The notes under the pieces: model-generated
Database searches by the model: none
Told to the model about the DNA's origin: nothing
Seen by the model: the letters and a program-made list of their open reading frames with translations, nothing else
Program-made: the position numbers and the translations under genes
Assembly: GCA_903913215.1 (NCBI GenBank)
Contig: CAIWKE010000003.1
Location: 124,001 to 188,000 of the forward strand
Source: an uncultured Holophagaceae bacterium
GTDB taxonomy: Bacteria; Acidobacteriota; Holophagae; Holophagales; Holophagaceae
Length of the DNA: 64,000 bases
Reading direction: 5' to 3'
Part shown: positions 50,601-60,222 of the stretch, piece by piece
How the letters are laid out: each line of letters begins with the position of its first letter
Position numbering within the stretch: position 1 is the first letter of the stretch

Positions 50601-52454
50601 AATGCTGAGACTGGCCTGGGGTCCAGCCGCCGAGGCCACGGTCTCGCCGGCCTTCAGGGCACTGGGGCGCGACCACCAGTAGGTGTTGTCCTTTTCCACC
50701 ACAATACGGGCCGCCCGGAGGGCGATGGCCACGCCGGGAACCTCCTTGCCATCCAGATCCAAGGCCCGGGCCGTCACCTGGAAGGGCTTGCCCGGCAAGG
50801 CCACGGAACGGTCCGCAGCAATCATCAGCACCAGATCGCCAGCGGCGGCGCGAACCTGAGCCTGGCCACTGTTGCGCTGACCGGAACCATCCACCACCTT
50901 CACCACCATGCGCCAGATCCCGTCGCTCTGGGCCTTGAAGCTGGGGAGCTCCGCCTGGCCCTCGTCGTCCAGGTCCAGCTGGCCGCTCTCCATGAGCTCA
51001 GGAGCGGGGCCCGAGTCCTCGTCATCCCAGATCCAGCGGCTCTTGGGTGGCACCACCTTGTAAAGGAACCAGTCAGCCTTGGCCCCGCGCACCGCGGCGC
51101 CATAGAAGTAGCGGGCGCTGGCGTGGAATCCCAGGGCATCGCCCAGGCCCACCTTGGTCTTTTCCGAGCTGACCTTCACCTCGAAGGCGGGCTTCACGAA
51201 CTGCTCGACCTTGAACTCCGCCTGCCCCGGGCCCTGGGGCCCCTGGAAGACGATGCGGTAGAGGCCCAGGCGCCCGGCGCCGGGCAGGTTGAACTGGGCG
51301 GCATAGGTGCCAGTCTCGGCGCTGAGCAGCTTGGCCTGCCCTTCCGTGACCTTGGTGTCCTCGGGATCCAGCACGGTGTAGGCAAGGCTGGCGGTGCCGC
51401 CGGCCACGTGGTTCTCGCCGTCCTCCACCCGGCGGAGGATGGCTTTGGCGAAGACCTCCTGGCCGGGCCGGTAGAGGGGCCGCTCCGTGAAGGCATAGAG
51501 CCGCTGCCGTACCGCCGCGGTGGCCTGCCCTTCGCTGGCCAGAAGGGCCAGGCTGGCCCCGCTGCGAGCCAGCACCACCCGGCGCAGGCCGGGGCTGGCC
51601 TTGAGTTCGGCCCGGCCCAGGGCGTCAAAGGTGGCCACGCTGAGTTTGGTGCCTTCGAAGACCTGGGCACTCACGCCCGCCTTGGGCGCGCCGTCGCGGC
51701 TGTCCACGGCCTGAAGCCGCAGCTTCGCCCCATCCTGCTCTGATAGCAGGGCCAGATCCGTGACCATCCAGGGCACGTAGGCCGCGTCGCTGCCCTTCAG
51801 GACCTCCACCAGGTAGAGGCCCGCAGCCTGGGCTGGCAACTCCACGCGGCTGAGGAAGCCGTCCTCGCCATCGCCTTCGTCTTCATCTTCCACTTCGGCC
51901 TCGCCTTTGCGGCGCTGCTTCTTGGTGATGTCCTCGCTGACCTTGGGCACCAGCTCTGTGATGAGCGTGAAGCCGGGCCGACCCTCCAGGGGCAGGGCAT
52001 TCCCTTCCCGCACCTGGGCGCTCCGGGTCTGGGCCGGGGCCAAGCGCTCCGTCTGTTTTGCGGCATCGCGCAGGGCGCGCGTGGCCGTGCGGTGCACAGT
52101 GACGAAGGCCCGCCGCCCGCCCCAGAGCACCGCCTCGCGCAGCAGGTCCAGAGGATCCTTGGCGCCCCGCCCGCCCTCGGCCACGGACTTGTCCCGCTCC
52201 AGGAGCACCTGCTTCAGGAACGTGTCGGGATCCTCCACGCGGTAGATCCGGATACGGGCACCCACAGGGATGGGCCCTGCGGCTTCCAGCTGGCCGGGCT
52301 TGCCCGGCAGGGTGGGCCGCAGGGTGGCGAAGGCGCCGCTCCAGCCCTCCTCCCGCCAGGGGGCTTCCGAGCTCTTCTTTTGCGCGGTGCCCAGGGTGGG
52401 CAGCAGCAGCGCGACGGGCAGCAGCAGGGTGAGGAGGGGACGGAACCAGCGCAT
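47682..52454 (-). CDS. yfaS: Bacterial alpha-2-macroglobulin with thioester motif (YfaS-like)
   Basis: 1590 residues. Signal peptide MRWFRPLLTLLLPVALLLPTLGTA, then many beta-sandwich (MG) domains with typical 'FTERPLYRPGQEVFAKAILR' and 'TVLDPEDTKV'. A bait-like region around 'SVGVVDEAIYAL ... SFHDVLNRQRPVW' is followed by the thioester motif YPYGCVEQTLSSFVP (Cys1074, Gln1077) and the alpha/alpha toroid ('NGGWGWY', 'TGFAIQSFATM'). Bacterial alpha-2-macroglobulins trap proteases in the periplasm through bait cleavage and the thioester. ATG 52454 follows the yfaT stop by one base (TGATATG). It is not a lipoprotein (no Cys after the signal). Confidence 0.93.
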   Translation of the reverse strand: MRWFRPLLTLLLPVALLLPTLGTAQKKSSEAPWREEGWSGAFATLRPTLPGKPGQLEAAGPIPVGARIRIYRVEDPDTFLKQVLLERDKSVAEGGRGAKDPLDLLREAVLWGGRRAFVTVHRTATRALRDAAKQTERLAPAQTRSAQVREGNALPLEGRPGFTLITELVPKVSEDITKKQRRKGEAEVEDEDEGDGEDGFLSRVELPAQAAGLYLVEVLKGSDAAYVPWMVTDLALLSEQDGAKLRLQAVDSRDGAPKAGVSAQVFEGTKLSVATFDALGRAELKASPGLRRVVLARSGASLALLASEGQATAAVRQRLYAFTERPLYRPGQEVFAKAILRRVEDGENHVAGGTASLAYTVLDPEDTKVTEGQAKLLSAETGTYAAQFNLPGAGRLGLYRIVFQGPQGPGQAEFKVEQFVKPAFEVKVSSEKTKVGLGDALGFHASARYFYGAAVRGAKADWFLYKVVPPKSRWIWDDEDSGPAPELMESGQLDLDDEGQAELPSFKAQSDGIWRMVVKVVDGSGQRNSGQAQVRAAAGDLVLMIAADRSVALPGKPFQVTARALDLDGKEVPGVAIALRAARIVVEKDNTYWWSRPSALKAGETVASAAGPQASLSIPEGGAYLLVAEAKDSKGRPVVAQRQMTVAAEGTPLPAVPDLRASADKPEYQPGDTARILVQLPRPKLTLHWALESEALGQRQSRAIAGTTALVEIPVTAAMQPNAWAVFEIVAEGRRQLVELPIRVPKRDRRLQVAVTTDKERYQPGQPMKVSVAVTDAAGKPTAADLSVGVVDEAIYALSQELNPDPVRFFHPTRRHGVLRSGSTDWSFHDVLNRQRPVWSLKQTKRGDFKADDDDKVRQNFKDTAHWVPFVAAGRDGKASVDLVLPDNLTAWRATATAITSDTKVGVGRSSKPASKPLQVALTLPRTLSVGEEARAIALVRNLSGQPLQGKIKLEVQNGRFAGNPEATFSLQDQGEFRLALPLFSDKTGPLVVTARLEGGNLKDAERQRVAVLDQLVPATLSGSMVLDGGSQTLSIPTPPVAKGGAALVFTAVGNLEHLAAPSLPYLIGYPYGCVEQTLSSFVPNVLVADLVKSGAMPALDWKQLTDLDRNIRDGVFKVYGYQQPNGGWGWYAPHDFGLDANPHTTGFAIQSFATMKRLGYAVDENVYHRGRMAAMNLFQQVARQADQPKPIKGEGRAVDPQADAAFLLVSLAQTGEPLVGLLDSAADKVLSGKWPGAHVHAMITLAAGLAKHPKAALLAERLEQKATFKNGLARWEGPQADWYSYASGDVVPTIMALKALCLTRPQSPLIRQGEIFLASEYRGYGWYSTWSTSQVVDLLPYLMKTRKLDWTAPGLQATVQGGPTFDFKERPEARRWNPREARPGSYAMSEARPVTLSATGRGILVWTYAYQVPGSASGVLKANASSSALKLSVNRQIWRLKTPQETGNAHQGWIRQPWTGTLKAGEEAWMEVHFQTSQDSDYLMLEVPIPAGLTPTVKLEGFVLEGNPFTEGSSTDAWEKPRIEVHPDKVTFLYPKSWYWSAHRVRIHLRAGMAGSYRLRPAKLSLMSNEGQWATCDGLDLKVVDGGAR

Positions 52455-52455
52455 A

Positions 52456-53421
52456 TCAGGACCTGGGGAGGAGAGGTTCGAAGGGTTCACCCGCCAGCAG
52501 GCGCCAGCGGTAGAGCCCCAGGAAGGCCGGGTTCTCGGGAAGGGGACGGAAATCGGGCTCGGGATGGTGGAGCAGGTCCTCCAGGCGGACGCGGCGCAGA
52601 TCGCCCTCCTGTCTGGTGGCGCCGCTGCCCTCAGGGCCGGTGTGGTAGAGCAGCATGGGCTGGCCATCCACGTCGGGCCTCACGAAGGCCATGGCGTGGT
52701 CGGGTTGGGAGCGGGAGCCGCCCCGGGCGAAGAAGAGCAGGTCGCCGGGTTGGGCCGACTGCAGGTCGCGGCCCATAGACACGCAGGCCAGACGACGCAG
52801 GAAGGCCCCCTTGGCGAAAGGCTGGAGCCCCTCAGGCGTGGGAAAGCCCCCGCGCCAGGTTCGACTGAAGGCGGCCGAGGGATCCTGCCCCGGCGGACCC
52901 GAGCTGAAACCCACCCGCTGCTGCCAGGTGGTGGTGTGGGCGGCGAGGGCCTCCCGGAAGGCGAAGCGGAGCAGGCCAGCGCAGTCCCGCTGCGCGGGCT
53001 CCCAGGCGGGACTGGGGCCTTCCAACTGCTGCTCGAGAATGGCCACGAACCAGTGGCGGAAGGCCTCGCGATCGCCCTCCTCCCGCAGCGCGTGGTGGGC
53101 CGTCACGGCCGTGGGAGCCATGGACAAGAACTGTCGAAAACCCGGCCAGGCTCGCACCGTGAAAGCCAGGGGCTGGTCCACCATCAGGTAGAAGCTTCCG
53201 TGACCATCCGTCGAGGCGGCAGCACCCTCCAGGCTCAGGCCCCAGGCGGGCCGGACCAGACCCAGGAGGCTGCGGCTCTCCACCTTCAAGCGACGCACGG
53301 GGTTGAAGACATCGGCCTCCACCCGCACCCGGTGCCGCAGCGGTACCAGAGTGAGGGCAGCCAGGACCAGCAGGGCGGCCGCGGCGGCCAAGCCCCGGTC
53401 GGAATGTAGGAAGCGCTTCAT
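52456..53421 (-). CDS. yfaT: YfaT-like DUF1175 protein with NlpC/P60-type catalytic residues
   Basis: 321 residues, one N-terminal membrane segment (about 10-28). The conserved [12 protein letters not shown] is followed by [15 protein letters not shown] (Cys147), QPGDLLFF and DHAMAF (His242). This Cys...PGDLLFF...His arrangement is that of papain-like NlpC/P60 peptidoglycan peptidases; catalysis is inferred. DUF1175 family (E. coli YfaT) always neighbours the alpha-2-macroglobulin genes. The ATG at 53421 overlaps the yfaA stop (ATGA); an earlier ATG (53460) lies inside the upstream gene. Confidence 0.8.
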   Translation of the reverse strand: MKRFLHSDRGLAAAAALLVLAALTLVPLRHRVRVEADVFNPVRRLKVESRSLLGLVRPAWGLSLEGAAASTDGHGSFYLMVDQPLAFTVRAWPGFRQFLSMAPTAVTAHHALREEGDREAFRHWFVAILEQQLEGPSPAWEPAQRDCAGLLRFAFREALAAHTTTWQQRVGFSSGPPGQDPSAAFSRTWRGGFPTPEGLQPFAKGAFLRRLACVSMGRDLQSAQPGDLLFFARGGSRSQPDHAMAFVRPDVDGQPMLLYHTGPEGSGATRQEGDLRRVRLEDLLHHPEPDFRPLPENPAFLGLYRWRLLAGEPFEPLLPRS

Positions 53422-55619
53422 CGCGGGCGCCCCTCCAGCCCAGCGGCGCTCCAGTTCCACTCCAGATGCACCGGACCCAGGCCCCGCAGAGCCCCCAGGA
53501 AGGGACCGAGGCTGAAGGCCAGTTCGGCGGCGGCCTCATCTTCCGTGGTGACGGCCCCGATCCACCAGGCACTACCGCTGCTGCTGCGCAGGTAGGCCAG
53601 CACCAGGTTTTCCAATTCCTTGGAGGCCCGCGCACCATCGATATCCATGCGAGCCCAAGCCTGGGATGGGCTGTCCGCCAGGGTAGGTGCCTGGCCCTGG
53701 AGACCAGCACTGACGGCCTTCACGGCACTCTCATCGGTACCCAGCACCAAGGTGTCACCCACCAGGGTCCAGGAGGGCCGGAAGGCCTGGGCCGTGGCCA
53801 CTCGGTGCAGCTCCGCCGCCCCGTTGGCCTGCTTCTGGTTCTCGCCCTTGAATACCTTGGGCACCAGCCGCTTGAGCAGGTTCTCCACCTGGGCCCGCTT
53901 GGGCCCCTGGATGGGGATGGCCAGGGCCAGGCTGGGCGCCATGCCGGGTTCACCGAAGCCGCCGAAGGCCGTGATCTTGCCATCCCGTTGAGCCCGCATG
54001 GCCTGCCAGGGCGATTCCCGGCGCAAGCGGTTCAGCTCCGCCAGGGAGGCCTTGTCAGCGGCACTCAGAGCGGGCACGGAAACCCAGCCGTTCCAATGGA
54101 GAGCAGCCCCCCGGGGATCCAGGCAGGCCTGCAGGGCCACCACGTCCATGCGTAAGGCCTGGCGCTGGATCTGGCGCTGCTGGGCACTGGCCTTGGCCGC
54201 CAGGAATTCCTTCTTCTGCTGGGGATTCAAGCTCTCCAGGCCATTCACGTAGCTGGGCAACTCCGGCTCTGGAATCGCCGTTTCGTCATCCACCCGCAGG
54301 ATCGACTGCACCATTAGCTCCGTGGGGCCCGCGCCCACGGCCAGGGACATCGCGCCGGTCCGGGGCGCGGCCTTGGCGATGAAGGGATTGGGCCAGGTAC
54401 CCTGCTGTGCGCGGCCCAGGCGACGGGCGAGGGCCTGAGTCTCGAAGGTCGCGTCGGCGCCGATGCTTGGCATCACCCAGAAGGAGAGTTCCGTGCCGGG
54501 GTTCATCCCCGAGAGGGCCACCCGCGACCACTCCAGGCGCTCGCCCAAGGTGGGCTGCAGGCCCGGAAAGAGCAGCGCCCGCAGAGGGGCCTCCTGGTCG
54601 CTGATCCAGGTGCCCTCGGGCCGCTGGACCAGGTGGAAGACGCCACCGGAACCGCGCAGCTGCTGGACTTCCACGCTGCCGCCGGGTCCAGTCCACTGCA
54701 GCGTCCGGGAGCGGGCCCCACTGCTCAAGGGATTCAGCTTCAGCAGGCTCATCATGAGGTAGGTACGGTTGGGCAGTTCCCCAGGCAGGAAGACTAGGGT
54801 TCCCTTGAGGCTGGGCCTGGCGCTGCGGTCCGCCCCGTAGTGCAGCACCCAGGCCTCGCGCTGGGCCAGGGGCTCCAGGGCGGGGGACACCTGCTTCAGC
54901 CAGGGCTCCAGGTGCCGGACCAGGAAGCCGGCGCGGCTGCCCTGGGCCAGGGCGGAGACCATGCCTGTGGGAGTGCCGCCACCCGGCTGGCTGCCACCCG
55001 CCAGGCTCACCAGCTTCTCGAGGCCGGGTCGCAGACGGTTCAGGTGCATGAGCACGCCGGGCTGGGGAGCCTGTTCCAATCCCTTCGGAAGCTTGGCACT
55101 GCCGGAGTGAGTGAACAACACGGGGCTGGGGATCCACTGGAAGCGCCAGCCCCCGTTCTCCAGGTGCAGGCCCAGGCCGTGGGTCCAGGGGCGCTCGAGG
55201 TCGGCATGGTTTTTCAGATAGTTGGTGGGGTCCTGCCCAGGCTGGCGATACCCCCGCTGGTAGAGGAAGAGGGCCGCCTCGGTCCCGCCCCGCTCGAGGG
55301 CCATGGGAGCCCACTGTTCCATGGGCCAGGCGCTGAGATACCAGAGGGCCGTGCGGCGGTCTTGGCTACTGGCCACGCGGCCCAGGGCCTCTAGCATCTG
55401 CTCTTTTGTGGAGGCCTGTGCCCAGGTATGAAGGGTGCTCTGCTGGTTGCCGTATTTGTCCCAGCTATGGGTCGACCAACCCTTCACGCGCTCATTCACC
55501 CAGGGTGGCGCCTGGGCCAGGAGCGGCTGGTTCGCGCAGGCCAGCCACAACGCGACCACGCACAGGGGCGCACACCACGGTCGCACGATGGATTGCCTGG
55601 AATTGGCCCTGGGTGGCAC
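53418..55619 (-). CDS. yfaA: YfaA-like DUF2138 periplasmic protein
   Basis: 733 residues. Starts with GTG at 55619 (GGAGG five bases before), signal peptide ending LLAQA, and a mostly alpha/beta soluble body without Cys pairs. The order next to yfaT and yfaS, and phrases such as '[18 protein letters not shown]' and '[14 protein letters not shown]', agree with DUF2138 (E. coli YfaA, about 560 aa). This protein is some 170 residues longer. Function unknown. It is the first gene of the coupled operon and is divergent from hutI over a 160-bp gap. Confidence 0.65.
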   Translation of the reverse strand: MPPRANSRQSIVRPWCAPLCVVALWLACANQPLLAQAPPWVNERVKGWSTHSWDKYGNQQSTLHTWAQASTKEQMLEALGRVASSQDRRTALWYLSAWPMEQWAPMALERGGTEAALFLYQRGYRQPGQDPTNYLKNHADLERPWTHGLGLHLENGGWRFQWIPSPVLFTHSGSAKLPKGLEQAPQPGVLMHLNRLRPGLEKLVSLAGGSQPGGGTPTGMVSALAQGSRAGFLVRHLEPWLKQVSPALEPLAQREAWVLHYGADRSARPSLKGTLVFLPGELPNRTYLMMSLLKLNPLSSGARSRTLQWTGPGGSVEVQQLRGSGGVFHLVQRPEGTWISDQEAPLRALLFPGLQPTLGERLEWSRVALSGMNPGTELSFWVMPSIGADATFETQALARRLGRAQQGTWPNPFIAKAAPRTGAMSLAVGAGPTELMVQSILRVDDETAIPEPELPSYVNGLESLNPQQKKEFLAAKASAQQRQIQRQALRMDVVALQACLDPRGAALHWNGWVSVPALSAADKASLAELNRLRRESPWQAMRAQRDGKITAFGGFGEPGMAPSLALAIPIQGPKRAQVENLLKRLVPKVFKGENQKQANGAAELHRVATAQAFRPSWTLVGDTLVLGTDESAVKAVSAGLQGQAPTLADSPSQAWARMDIDGARASKELENLVLAYLRSSSGSAWWIGAVTTEDEAAAELAFSLGPFLGALRGLGPVHLEWNWSAAGLEGRPR

Positions 55620-55779
55620 GGGTACCTCCGGTGTGAGCCGATGCTAGCAAGGGTGGGGATCCGTGGGGGCTGGCACTTGCTTACAATTGTGAAAAGTAAT
55701 GAACGGAATCGCGGAAGCCCGGATTCGGAATTTCAGACCCAGGCGGGCGGAGGCGAGGCCACCCTGGCAGACTGGAGCC

Positions 55780-56988
55780 ATGTCCGAACGCCGCGTCCTC
55801 ATCAACCTCCGGGGTCTGCTCACGCCCGATCCCAAGCAGGCCTGGGCCGTGGACCGCATCCCCGCCGCGGCCCTGGCCCTGGAGGGTGGTCGTGTGACCT
55901 GGCTGGGCGCCGAGGCGGACCTGCCCGCGGCCTGGGCCGACGCGCCCCGGGTGGATGGCGGGGGCGCCTGGGCCACGCCGGGCTTCGTGGACCCCCACAC
56001 CCACCTGCTCTTCGGCGGCAACCGCTCGGGGGAGTTCAACCGCCGCCTTCACGGCGTCAGCTACCAGCAGATTGCCGCCGAGGGGGGCGGCATCCGCGAA
56101 ACGGTGCGCGCCACCCGCGCGGCCAGCGTGGCCGAGTTGGTGGACCTGGGCGAGGCCCGCCTGCGGGCCTTCCGGGAGCGGGGTGTGGTGCACCTGGAAG
56201 CCAAGACCGGCTACGGCCTGGAGTTGGAGGCGGAGTCGCGCCTCACCGCCGCCTACGCGGAGCTGCGCCGCCGGGGCTGGAGCCTGGACGTGACCCTCCT
56301 CCCCGCCCACGATCTGGCACCGGAATTCGGCGGCGACGCCGAGGCCAATGCCCGCGCCGTGGCCGAGGACTGGCTGCCGGAGCTGGTTCGGCGCCACCCC
56401 GGCGTGGCCCGCTTCTGCGATGTGTTCGTGGAGACCGGCGTCTACAGCGCTGAGCAGGGCCGCCGCATCTGCCAGGCGGGCCAGGCCCTGGGGCTCATCC
56501 CGCGCATCCACGCGGACGAGCTCAGCTGGACCGGCGGCGCCGAGCTGGCCGCGGAGTTGAGGGCCGCCAGCGCGGACCACCTGATGTTCTGCAGCGCGGC
56601 GGGCATGAAGGCCATGGCCGCCGCCGACGTGACGCCGGTGCTGCTGCCGGGCACCACCCTCTTCCTGGGCATGCGGGACTGGGCCCCGGCCCGGCAGATG
56701 ATCGAAGCGGGCTGCCGCGTGGCCCTGGCCACGGACTTCAACCCCGGCTCCTGTCCTTGCGTGGATCCCCTCACGATCCTGCGTCTGGGCTGCCTGCAGC
56801 TGCGCCTCACCTTCGAGGAGGCCTTCACGGCCATGACCCTCCACGCCGCCCGCAGCCTTCGCCACCCGGACTTGGGCCACCTGCACCCCGGCGCCCGCGC
56901 TGACGTGCTGCTCTGGGATGTGGAGGAACTGCTGGAGCTGGTCTATTGGGTGGGGGAGCCCTATCGGCCGCGGTTCCTACCGGCTTGA
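55780..56988 (+). CDS. hutI: Imidazolonepropionase
   Basis: Third enzyme of histidine breakdown: opens the imidazolone ring to formiminoglutamate. 402 residues from the ATG at 55780, amidohydrolase superfamily. Zinc ligands in GFVDPHTHLLFGGNRSGEF, then 'EAKTGYGL', 'RIHADELSW' and TDFNPGSCPC. The extension to 55699 lacks conservation and is ignored. hutH and hutU are not adjacent. It is followed by two hairpins. Confidence 0.93.
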   Translation: MSERRVLINLRGLLTPDPKQAWAVDRIPAAALALEGGRVTWLGAEADLPAAWADAPRVDGGGAWATPGFVDPHTHLLFGGNRSGEFNRRLHGVSYQQIAAEGGGIRETVRATRAASVAELVDLGEARLRAFRERGVVHLEAKTGYGLELEAESRLTAAYAELRRRGWSLDVTLLPAHDLAPEFGGDAEANARAVAEDWLPELVRRHPGVARFCDVFVETGVYSAEQGRRICQAGQALGLIPRIHADELSWTGGAELAAELRAASADHLMFCSAAGMKAMAAADVTPVLLPGTTLFLGMRDWAPARQMIEAGCRVALATDFNPGSCPCVDPLTILRLGCLQLRLTFEEAFTAMTLHAARSLRHPDLGHLHPGARADVLLWDVEELLELVYWVGEPYRPRFLPA

Positions 56989-56995
56989 TCGCCTC

Positions 56996-57020
56996 CAATT
57001 TTCGCCTGTTGCGAAAATTG
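56996..57020 (+). repeat. Small inverted repeat after hutI
   Basis: CAATTTTCGC and GCGAAAATTG (10 bp) around a 5-nt loop, starting 8 bp past the hutI stop. Followed by CTAGTTAAGG rather than a T-run. It may assist the stronger hairpin 20 bp downstream. Confidence 0.6.
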
Positions 57021-57037
57021 CTAGTTAAGGAAGCCCC

Positions 57038-57077
57038 AGACGACGAAGCCCCGGGAAATCCCGGGGCTTCGTCGTCT
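57038..57077. terminator. Strong bidirectional terminator (hutI / DUF465)
   Basis: An 18-bp perfect stem (AGACGACGAAGCCCCGGG with its complement) around an AAAT loop. The plus strand continues with TCTTGCTAG. It sits between the convergent hutI (+) and DUF465 gene (-), so it can serve both. Confidence 0.85.
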
Positions 57078-57088
57078 TCTTGCTAGGG

Positions 57089-57322
57089 CTACTGATCAGT
57101 GCGCTTGGTCGTTTCCTGCACGATGCTGTAGATGCGCTCCTTGGCCCGGAGCTTGGTCTTCTTCAACTCCACTTCCTCAAGGGATTCCTTGGCGGAAAGG
57201 CTGGGTTTCTTCTGGAGATCACTGAGGCGCGTATCAGCGGCTTTGTGTTCTTCCATGAGCTTCCGGAATTCGAAATGCTCCTTCATCAAGCGGTCCTGAA
57301 CCTCAGGGCGCAAGAAATCCAT
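57089..57322 (-). CDS. DUF465 (YdcH-like) small coiled-coil protein
   Basis: 77 residues with no signal peptide. The N-terminal FRPEVQDRLMKEHFEFRKLMEEHKAADTRLSDLQ and the central 'SLEEVELKKTKLRAKERIY' are typical of the DUF465/YdcH family, short helical proteins predicted to form a helical hairpin. Function unknown. GGAGG precedes the ATG. It stands alone between the terminator and the ABC ATPase gene on the opposite strand. Confidence 0.85.
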   Translation of the reverse strand: MDFLRPEVQDRLMKEHFEFRKLMEEHKAADTRLSDLQKKPSLSAKESLEEVELKKTKLRAKERIYSIVQETTKRTDQ

Positions 57323-57468
57323 GATTCCTCCATTCCAGGTCGGTGTCTGTGGGACACCAGGGTGATTGGGTGGACCAAGGGTAGGACCGCCCGGTCGGGC
57401 GTCAAGTGCTTTTCGGCCTTATTCGGGAAGTCCATTGACAGCCATCACTTCCCTGCGATGCTTCGGCC

Positions 57469-58443
57469 ATGTCCCTGGTATTAGAGGCCTTCGAGCTGCG
57501 CCGGACGGATGGGGTGCCCCTGCTGGGGCCCCTACGACTGAGCCTTGGCTCCGGGGTACGCCTGGGCCTCGTGGGCGAAAGCGGCGCCGGCAAGAGCCTC
57601 CTGGCCCGGGCTTGCTTTGGCGCCCTGCCTCCGGGCGTGGTTCAACACGGTGGCACTTTGCGGGTCTTCGGTGTGACCCTGGAGCCGGGTCCAGCCCGGG
57701 AGGCCCTGCGCCCCGTCCTGAGGTGGCTACCCCAGGACCCGCAGCAGGGCCTGCATCCCCTCCTGAGCCTGAGTGAGCACCTGGCCCTGCTGCCCAGGCT
57801 CTACCGCGGCGAGTCCTCTGCCGCAGCCCTGGCGCGCCTGGGGCCCCTGCTGGCGCGACTCCGCCTGCCCGGAGATCCCACCTTCCTGGGCCGCTTCCCC
57901 CACCAGATCAGCGGGGGGCAACGCCAGCGCCTGGGCCTGGCCATGGCCCTTGCCTGCGACCCGGAACTCTTGCTCCTGGACGAGCCCACCTCCGCCTTGG
58001 ATCCGGGCGTCCGGGGGGATTTTCTGGACCTGGTGCTGGACCTGCAGCGGGCGCGGGGCCTGAGCTGCCTCTTGATTACCCACGACCTGACCCTGGCGGC
58101 CCGGTCCTGCGAGCGCCTGGTGGTGCTCTACGCAGGCCAGATCCTGGAGGCGGGACCCACGGCCGAACTGCTGCGCGCCCCGCGCCATCCCTACACGGCG
58201 CGCCTCCTGGCGGCGGCCAGGGGGCTGCCATCCAACGAAGCCGGCTTCCAGCCCGCACCTGAAGCTCGTCCGCCCGGCTGCCCCTTCCAGCCCCGCTGCG
58301 CCCGGCAGCTGGACAGTTGCCAACAGTCCCAACCCTGGCGGGGCATTACCATGGACGGTGTGCGTTGCGGGCGACCTCTGGGACCCGCCCACTGGGTGGG
58401 TCAAGCGTCTCCCACCCCGAACCCTGGACATTGCCCCCGGTAG
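57469..58443 (+). CDS. Peptide ABC transporter ATP-binding protein (DppD/OppD type)
   Basis: 324 residues. ATPase of an oligopeptide/dipeptide-type uptake system. Walker A GESGAGKS, Q-loop LPQDPQQG, signature ISGGQRQRLGLA, Walker B LLLLDEPTSALDPG and H-loop ITHDLTLA. The C-terminal 60 residues have the 'HPYTARLL' and PPGCPFQPRCARQ cysteine motif characteristic of oligopeptide transporter ATPases. The start ATG has no strong ribosome-binding site. No permease or binding protein lies in the window, so it is an orphan here, possibly serving a system elsewhere. Confidence 0.88.
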   Translation: MSLVLEAFELRRTDGVPLLGPLRLSLGSGVRLGLVGESGAGKSLLARACFGALPPGVVQHGGTLRVFGVTLEPGPAREALRPVLRWLPQDPQQGLHPLLSLSEHLALLPRLYRGESSAAALARLGPLLARLRLPGDPTFLGRFPHQISGGQRQRLGLAMALACDPELLLLDEPTSALDPGVRGDFLDLVLDLQRARGLSCLLITHDLTLAARSCERLVVLYAGQILEAGPTAELLRAPRHPYTARLLAAARGLPSNEAGFQPAPEARPPGCPFQPRCARQLDSCQQSQPWRGITMDGVRCGRPLGPAHWVGQASPTPNPGHCPR

Positions 58444-58604
58444 GCTTCCTCTGCCCTCTCGGTTTTTCTCGGCGAGTTTAGGTAAGAGCCACCGCCGTTG
58501 GAGTTAGTTGACCACCACAGACCGCCTGCTGGAACGAGGCCCTGGGCCATGAGACCATGGCTTGCAAGGTCCCGCAGACAGCGGGCCAAGAGAAAAGGCA
58601 CCCC

Positions 58605-60065
58605 ATGCTGACCTTGCCCCTGATGCGCGCCCTCACCTTCGACGATGTCCTGCTGGTGCCGGGCTTCTCAACGGTTCATCCGAACCAGGTGGCCCTCGAC
58701 AGCCAGCTGGCGAAGGACATCCAGCTGCGCATCCCCCTCCTGTCGGCAGCCATGGACACGGTGACCGAGAGCCGCATGGCCATCGCCCTGGCCCAGCTGG
58801 GCGGTATCGGCATCATCCACAAGAACCTCAGCATCGAGCGTCAGGCAGAGGAAGTGGACAAAGTGAAGCGCTCGGAGTCGGGCATGATCACCGACCCCAT
58901 CACCATCGAGCCCAACGCCCCCATCCGCGAGGCTGAGGCCCTCATGGCCAAGTTCCGCATCAGCGGCGTGCCCGTGGTGGAGGGCCACAAGCTGGTGGGC
59001 ATCCTCACCAACCGCGACCTCCGCTTCGAGACCCGCTGGGACATCCCCGTCAGCGAGGCCATGACCAAGGACAACCTGGTGACGGTGCCCGTGGGCACCA
59101 CCCTCCAGGAGGCCCGCGCCATCCTGCAGCGGCATCGCATTGAGAAACTCCTGGTGGTGGATGCCCAGGGCCAGCTCAAGGGCCTCATCACGGTCAAGGA
59201 CATCGAGAAGTCCATCGAATATCCAAATGCCTGCAAGGACGCCATGGGCCGCCTGCGGGTGGGCGCCGCCGTGGGCGTGGGCAAGGACCTGCTGGAGCGG
59301 GCCGCGGCCCTGGTGGAATCCAGCGTGGACGTGCTCTGCCTGGACAGCTCCCACGGCCACAGCCAGGGCGTGCTGGAGGGCGTGAAGGCCCTGCGGAAGG
59401 CCTTCCCCCACGTACAGCTCATCGCGGGCAATGTGGCCACCTACCAGGGGGCCAAGGATCTCGCCGAGGCCGGTGCCAATGCCGTGAAAGTGGGCATCGG
59501 GCCAGGCTCCATCTGCACCACCCGCATTGTCACTGGCGCGGGCATGCCCCAGATCACCGCCGTCGCTGAGGCCAGCCGGGCCTGCCGGGAGGCGGGCATC
59601 ACCTGCATCGCCGATGGCGGGATCAAGTTCAGCGGCGACGTGGCCAAGGCCATTGCCGCCGGCGCCGACTGCGTCATGATCGGCAGCCTCTTCGCGGGCA
59701 CCGATGAGGCCCCCGGCGAGACCATCTTCTACGGCGGCCGCACCTTCAAAGCCTACCGTGGCATGGGCAGCATTGGCGCCATGAAGCAGGGCAGCAAGGA
59801 TCGCTACTTCCAGGAAGGCAAGGAAGACACCAAGCTGGTGCCTGAGGGCATCGAGGGTCAGGTGCCCTACAAGGGTCGCATGGCGGACCTCGTCACCCAG
59901 CTCATGGGCGGCCTGCGGGCCGGCATGGGCCTCACCGGCGGCTCTACCATCTCCGACTTCCAGCAGAAGGCCACCTTCGTGGAGATCAGCGGTGCCGGTC
60001 TCCGCGAAAGCCACGCGCATGACGTGATGATCACCAAGGAAGCGCCGAACTATCGGACGGAGTAA
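58605..60065 (+). CDS. guaB: Inosine 5'-monophosphate dehydrogenase
   Basis: Oxidises IMP to XMP with NAD, the first step to GMP. 486 residues from the ATG at 58605 ([20 protein letters not shown]). Two CBS domains lie at about 95-210 ('[21 protein letters not shown]', '[13 protein letters not shown]'). The catalytic Cys304 is in [15 protein letters not shown], followed by '[19 protein letters not shown]' and the flap '[10 protein letters not shown]'. An ATG at 58557 is in frame but adds 16 atypical residues. No purine riboswitch is seen upstream. Two hairpins separate it from pyrC. Confidence 0.94.
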   Translation: MLTLPLMRALTFDDVLLVPGFSTVHPNQVALDSQLAKDIQLRIPLLSAAMDTVTESRMAIALAQLGGIGIIHKNLSIERQAEEVDKVKRSESGMITDPITIEPNAPIREAEALMAKFRISGVPVVEGHKLVGILTNRDLRFETRWDIPVSEAMTKDNLVTVPVGTTLQEARAILQRHRIEKLLVVDAQGQLKGLITVKDIEKSIEYPNACKDAMGRLRVGAAVGVGKDLLERAAALVESSVDVLCLDSSHGHSQGVLEGVKALRKAFPHVQLIAGNVATYQGAKDLAEAGANAVKVGIGPGSICTTRIVTGAGMPQITAVAEASRACREAGITCIADGGIKFSGDVAKAIAAGADCVMIGSLFAGTDEAPGETIFYGGRTFKAYRGMGSIGAMKQGSKDRYFQEGKEDTKLVPEGIEGQVPYKGRMADLVTQLMGGLRAGMGLTGGSTISDFQQKATFVEISGAGLRESHAHDVMITKEAPNYRTE

Positions 60066-60088
60066 TGCCTCGACCTTGGGCCGGAGTG

Positions 60089-60143
60089 CTCGCAGGCCTG
60101 TGGCCTGCGAGATGGAAAAAGCTAGTGCGGCGCATCGCGCCGC
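60089..60143 (+). terminator. Two consecutive hairpins between guaB and pyrC
   Basis: CTCGCAGGCC and GGCCTGCGAG (60089-60111, 3-nt loop) are followed by GCGGCGC and GCGCCGC (60127-60143, 3-nt loop). There is no clear T-run after either, so they may slow or process the transcript rather than end it. They lie in the 157-bp gap between the two purine/pyrimidine genes. Confidence 0.4.
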
Positions 60144-60222
60144 CTCAGGAGCCTGTGCCCCCAGACTCCAGACTCCAGACACCGATCCACCGGCTAAACT
60201 GTCCCTGTCTCCGGAGCCTCAC

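Noticed and set aside
47556-51743. 1395-codon open frame on the plus strand
   Set aside because: Antisense to yfaS. Gly/Leu/His/Gln-rich without motifs, explained by GC bias at the third position of the real gene.
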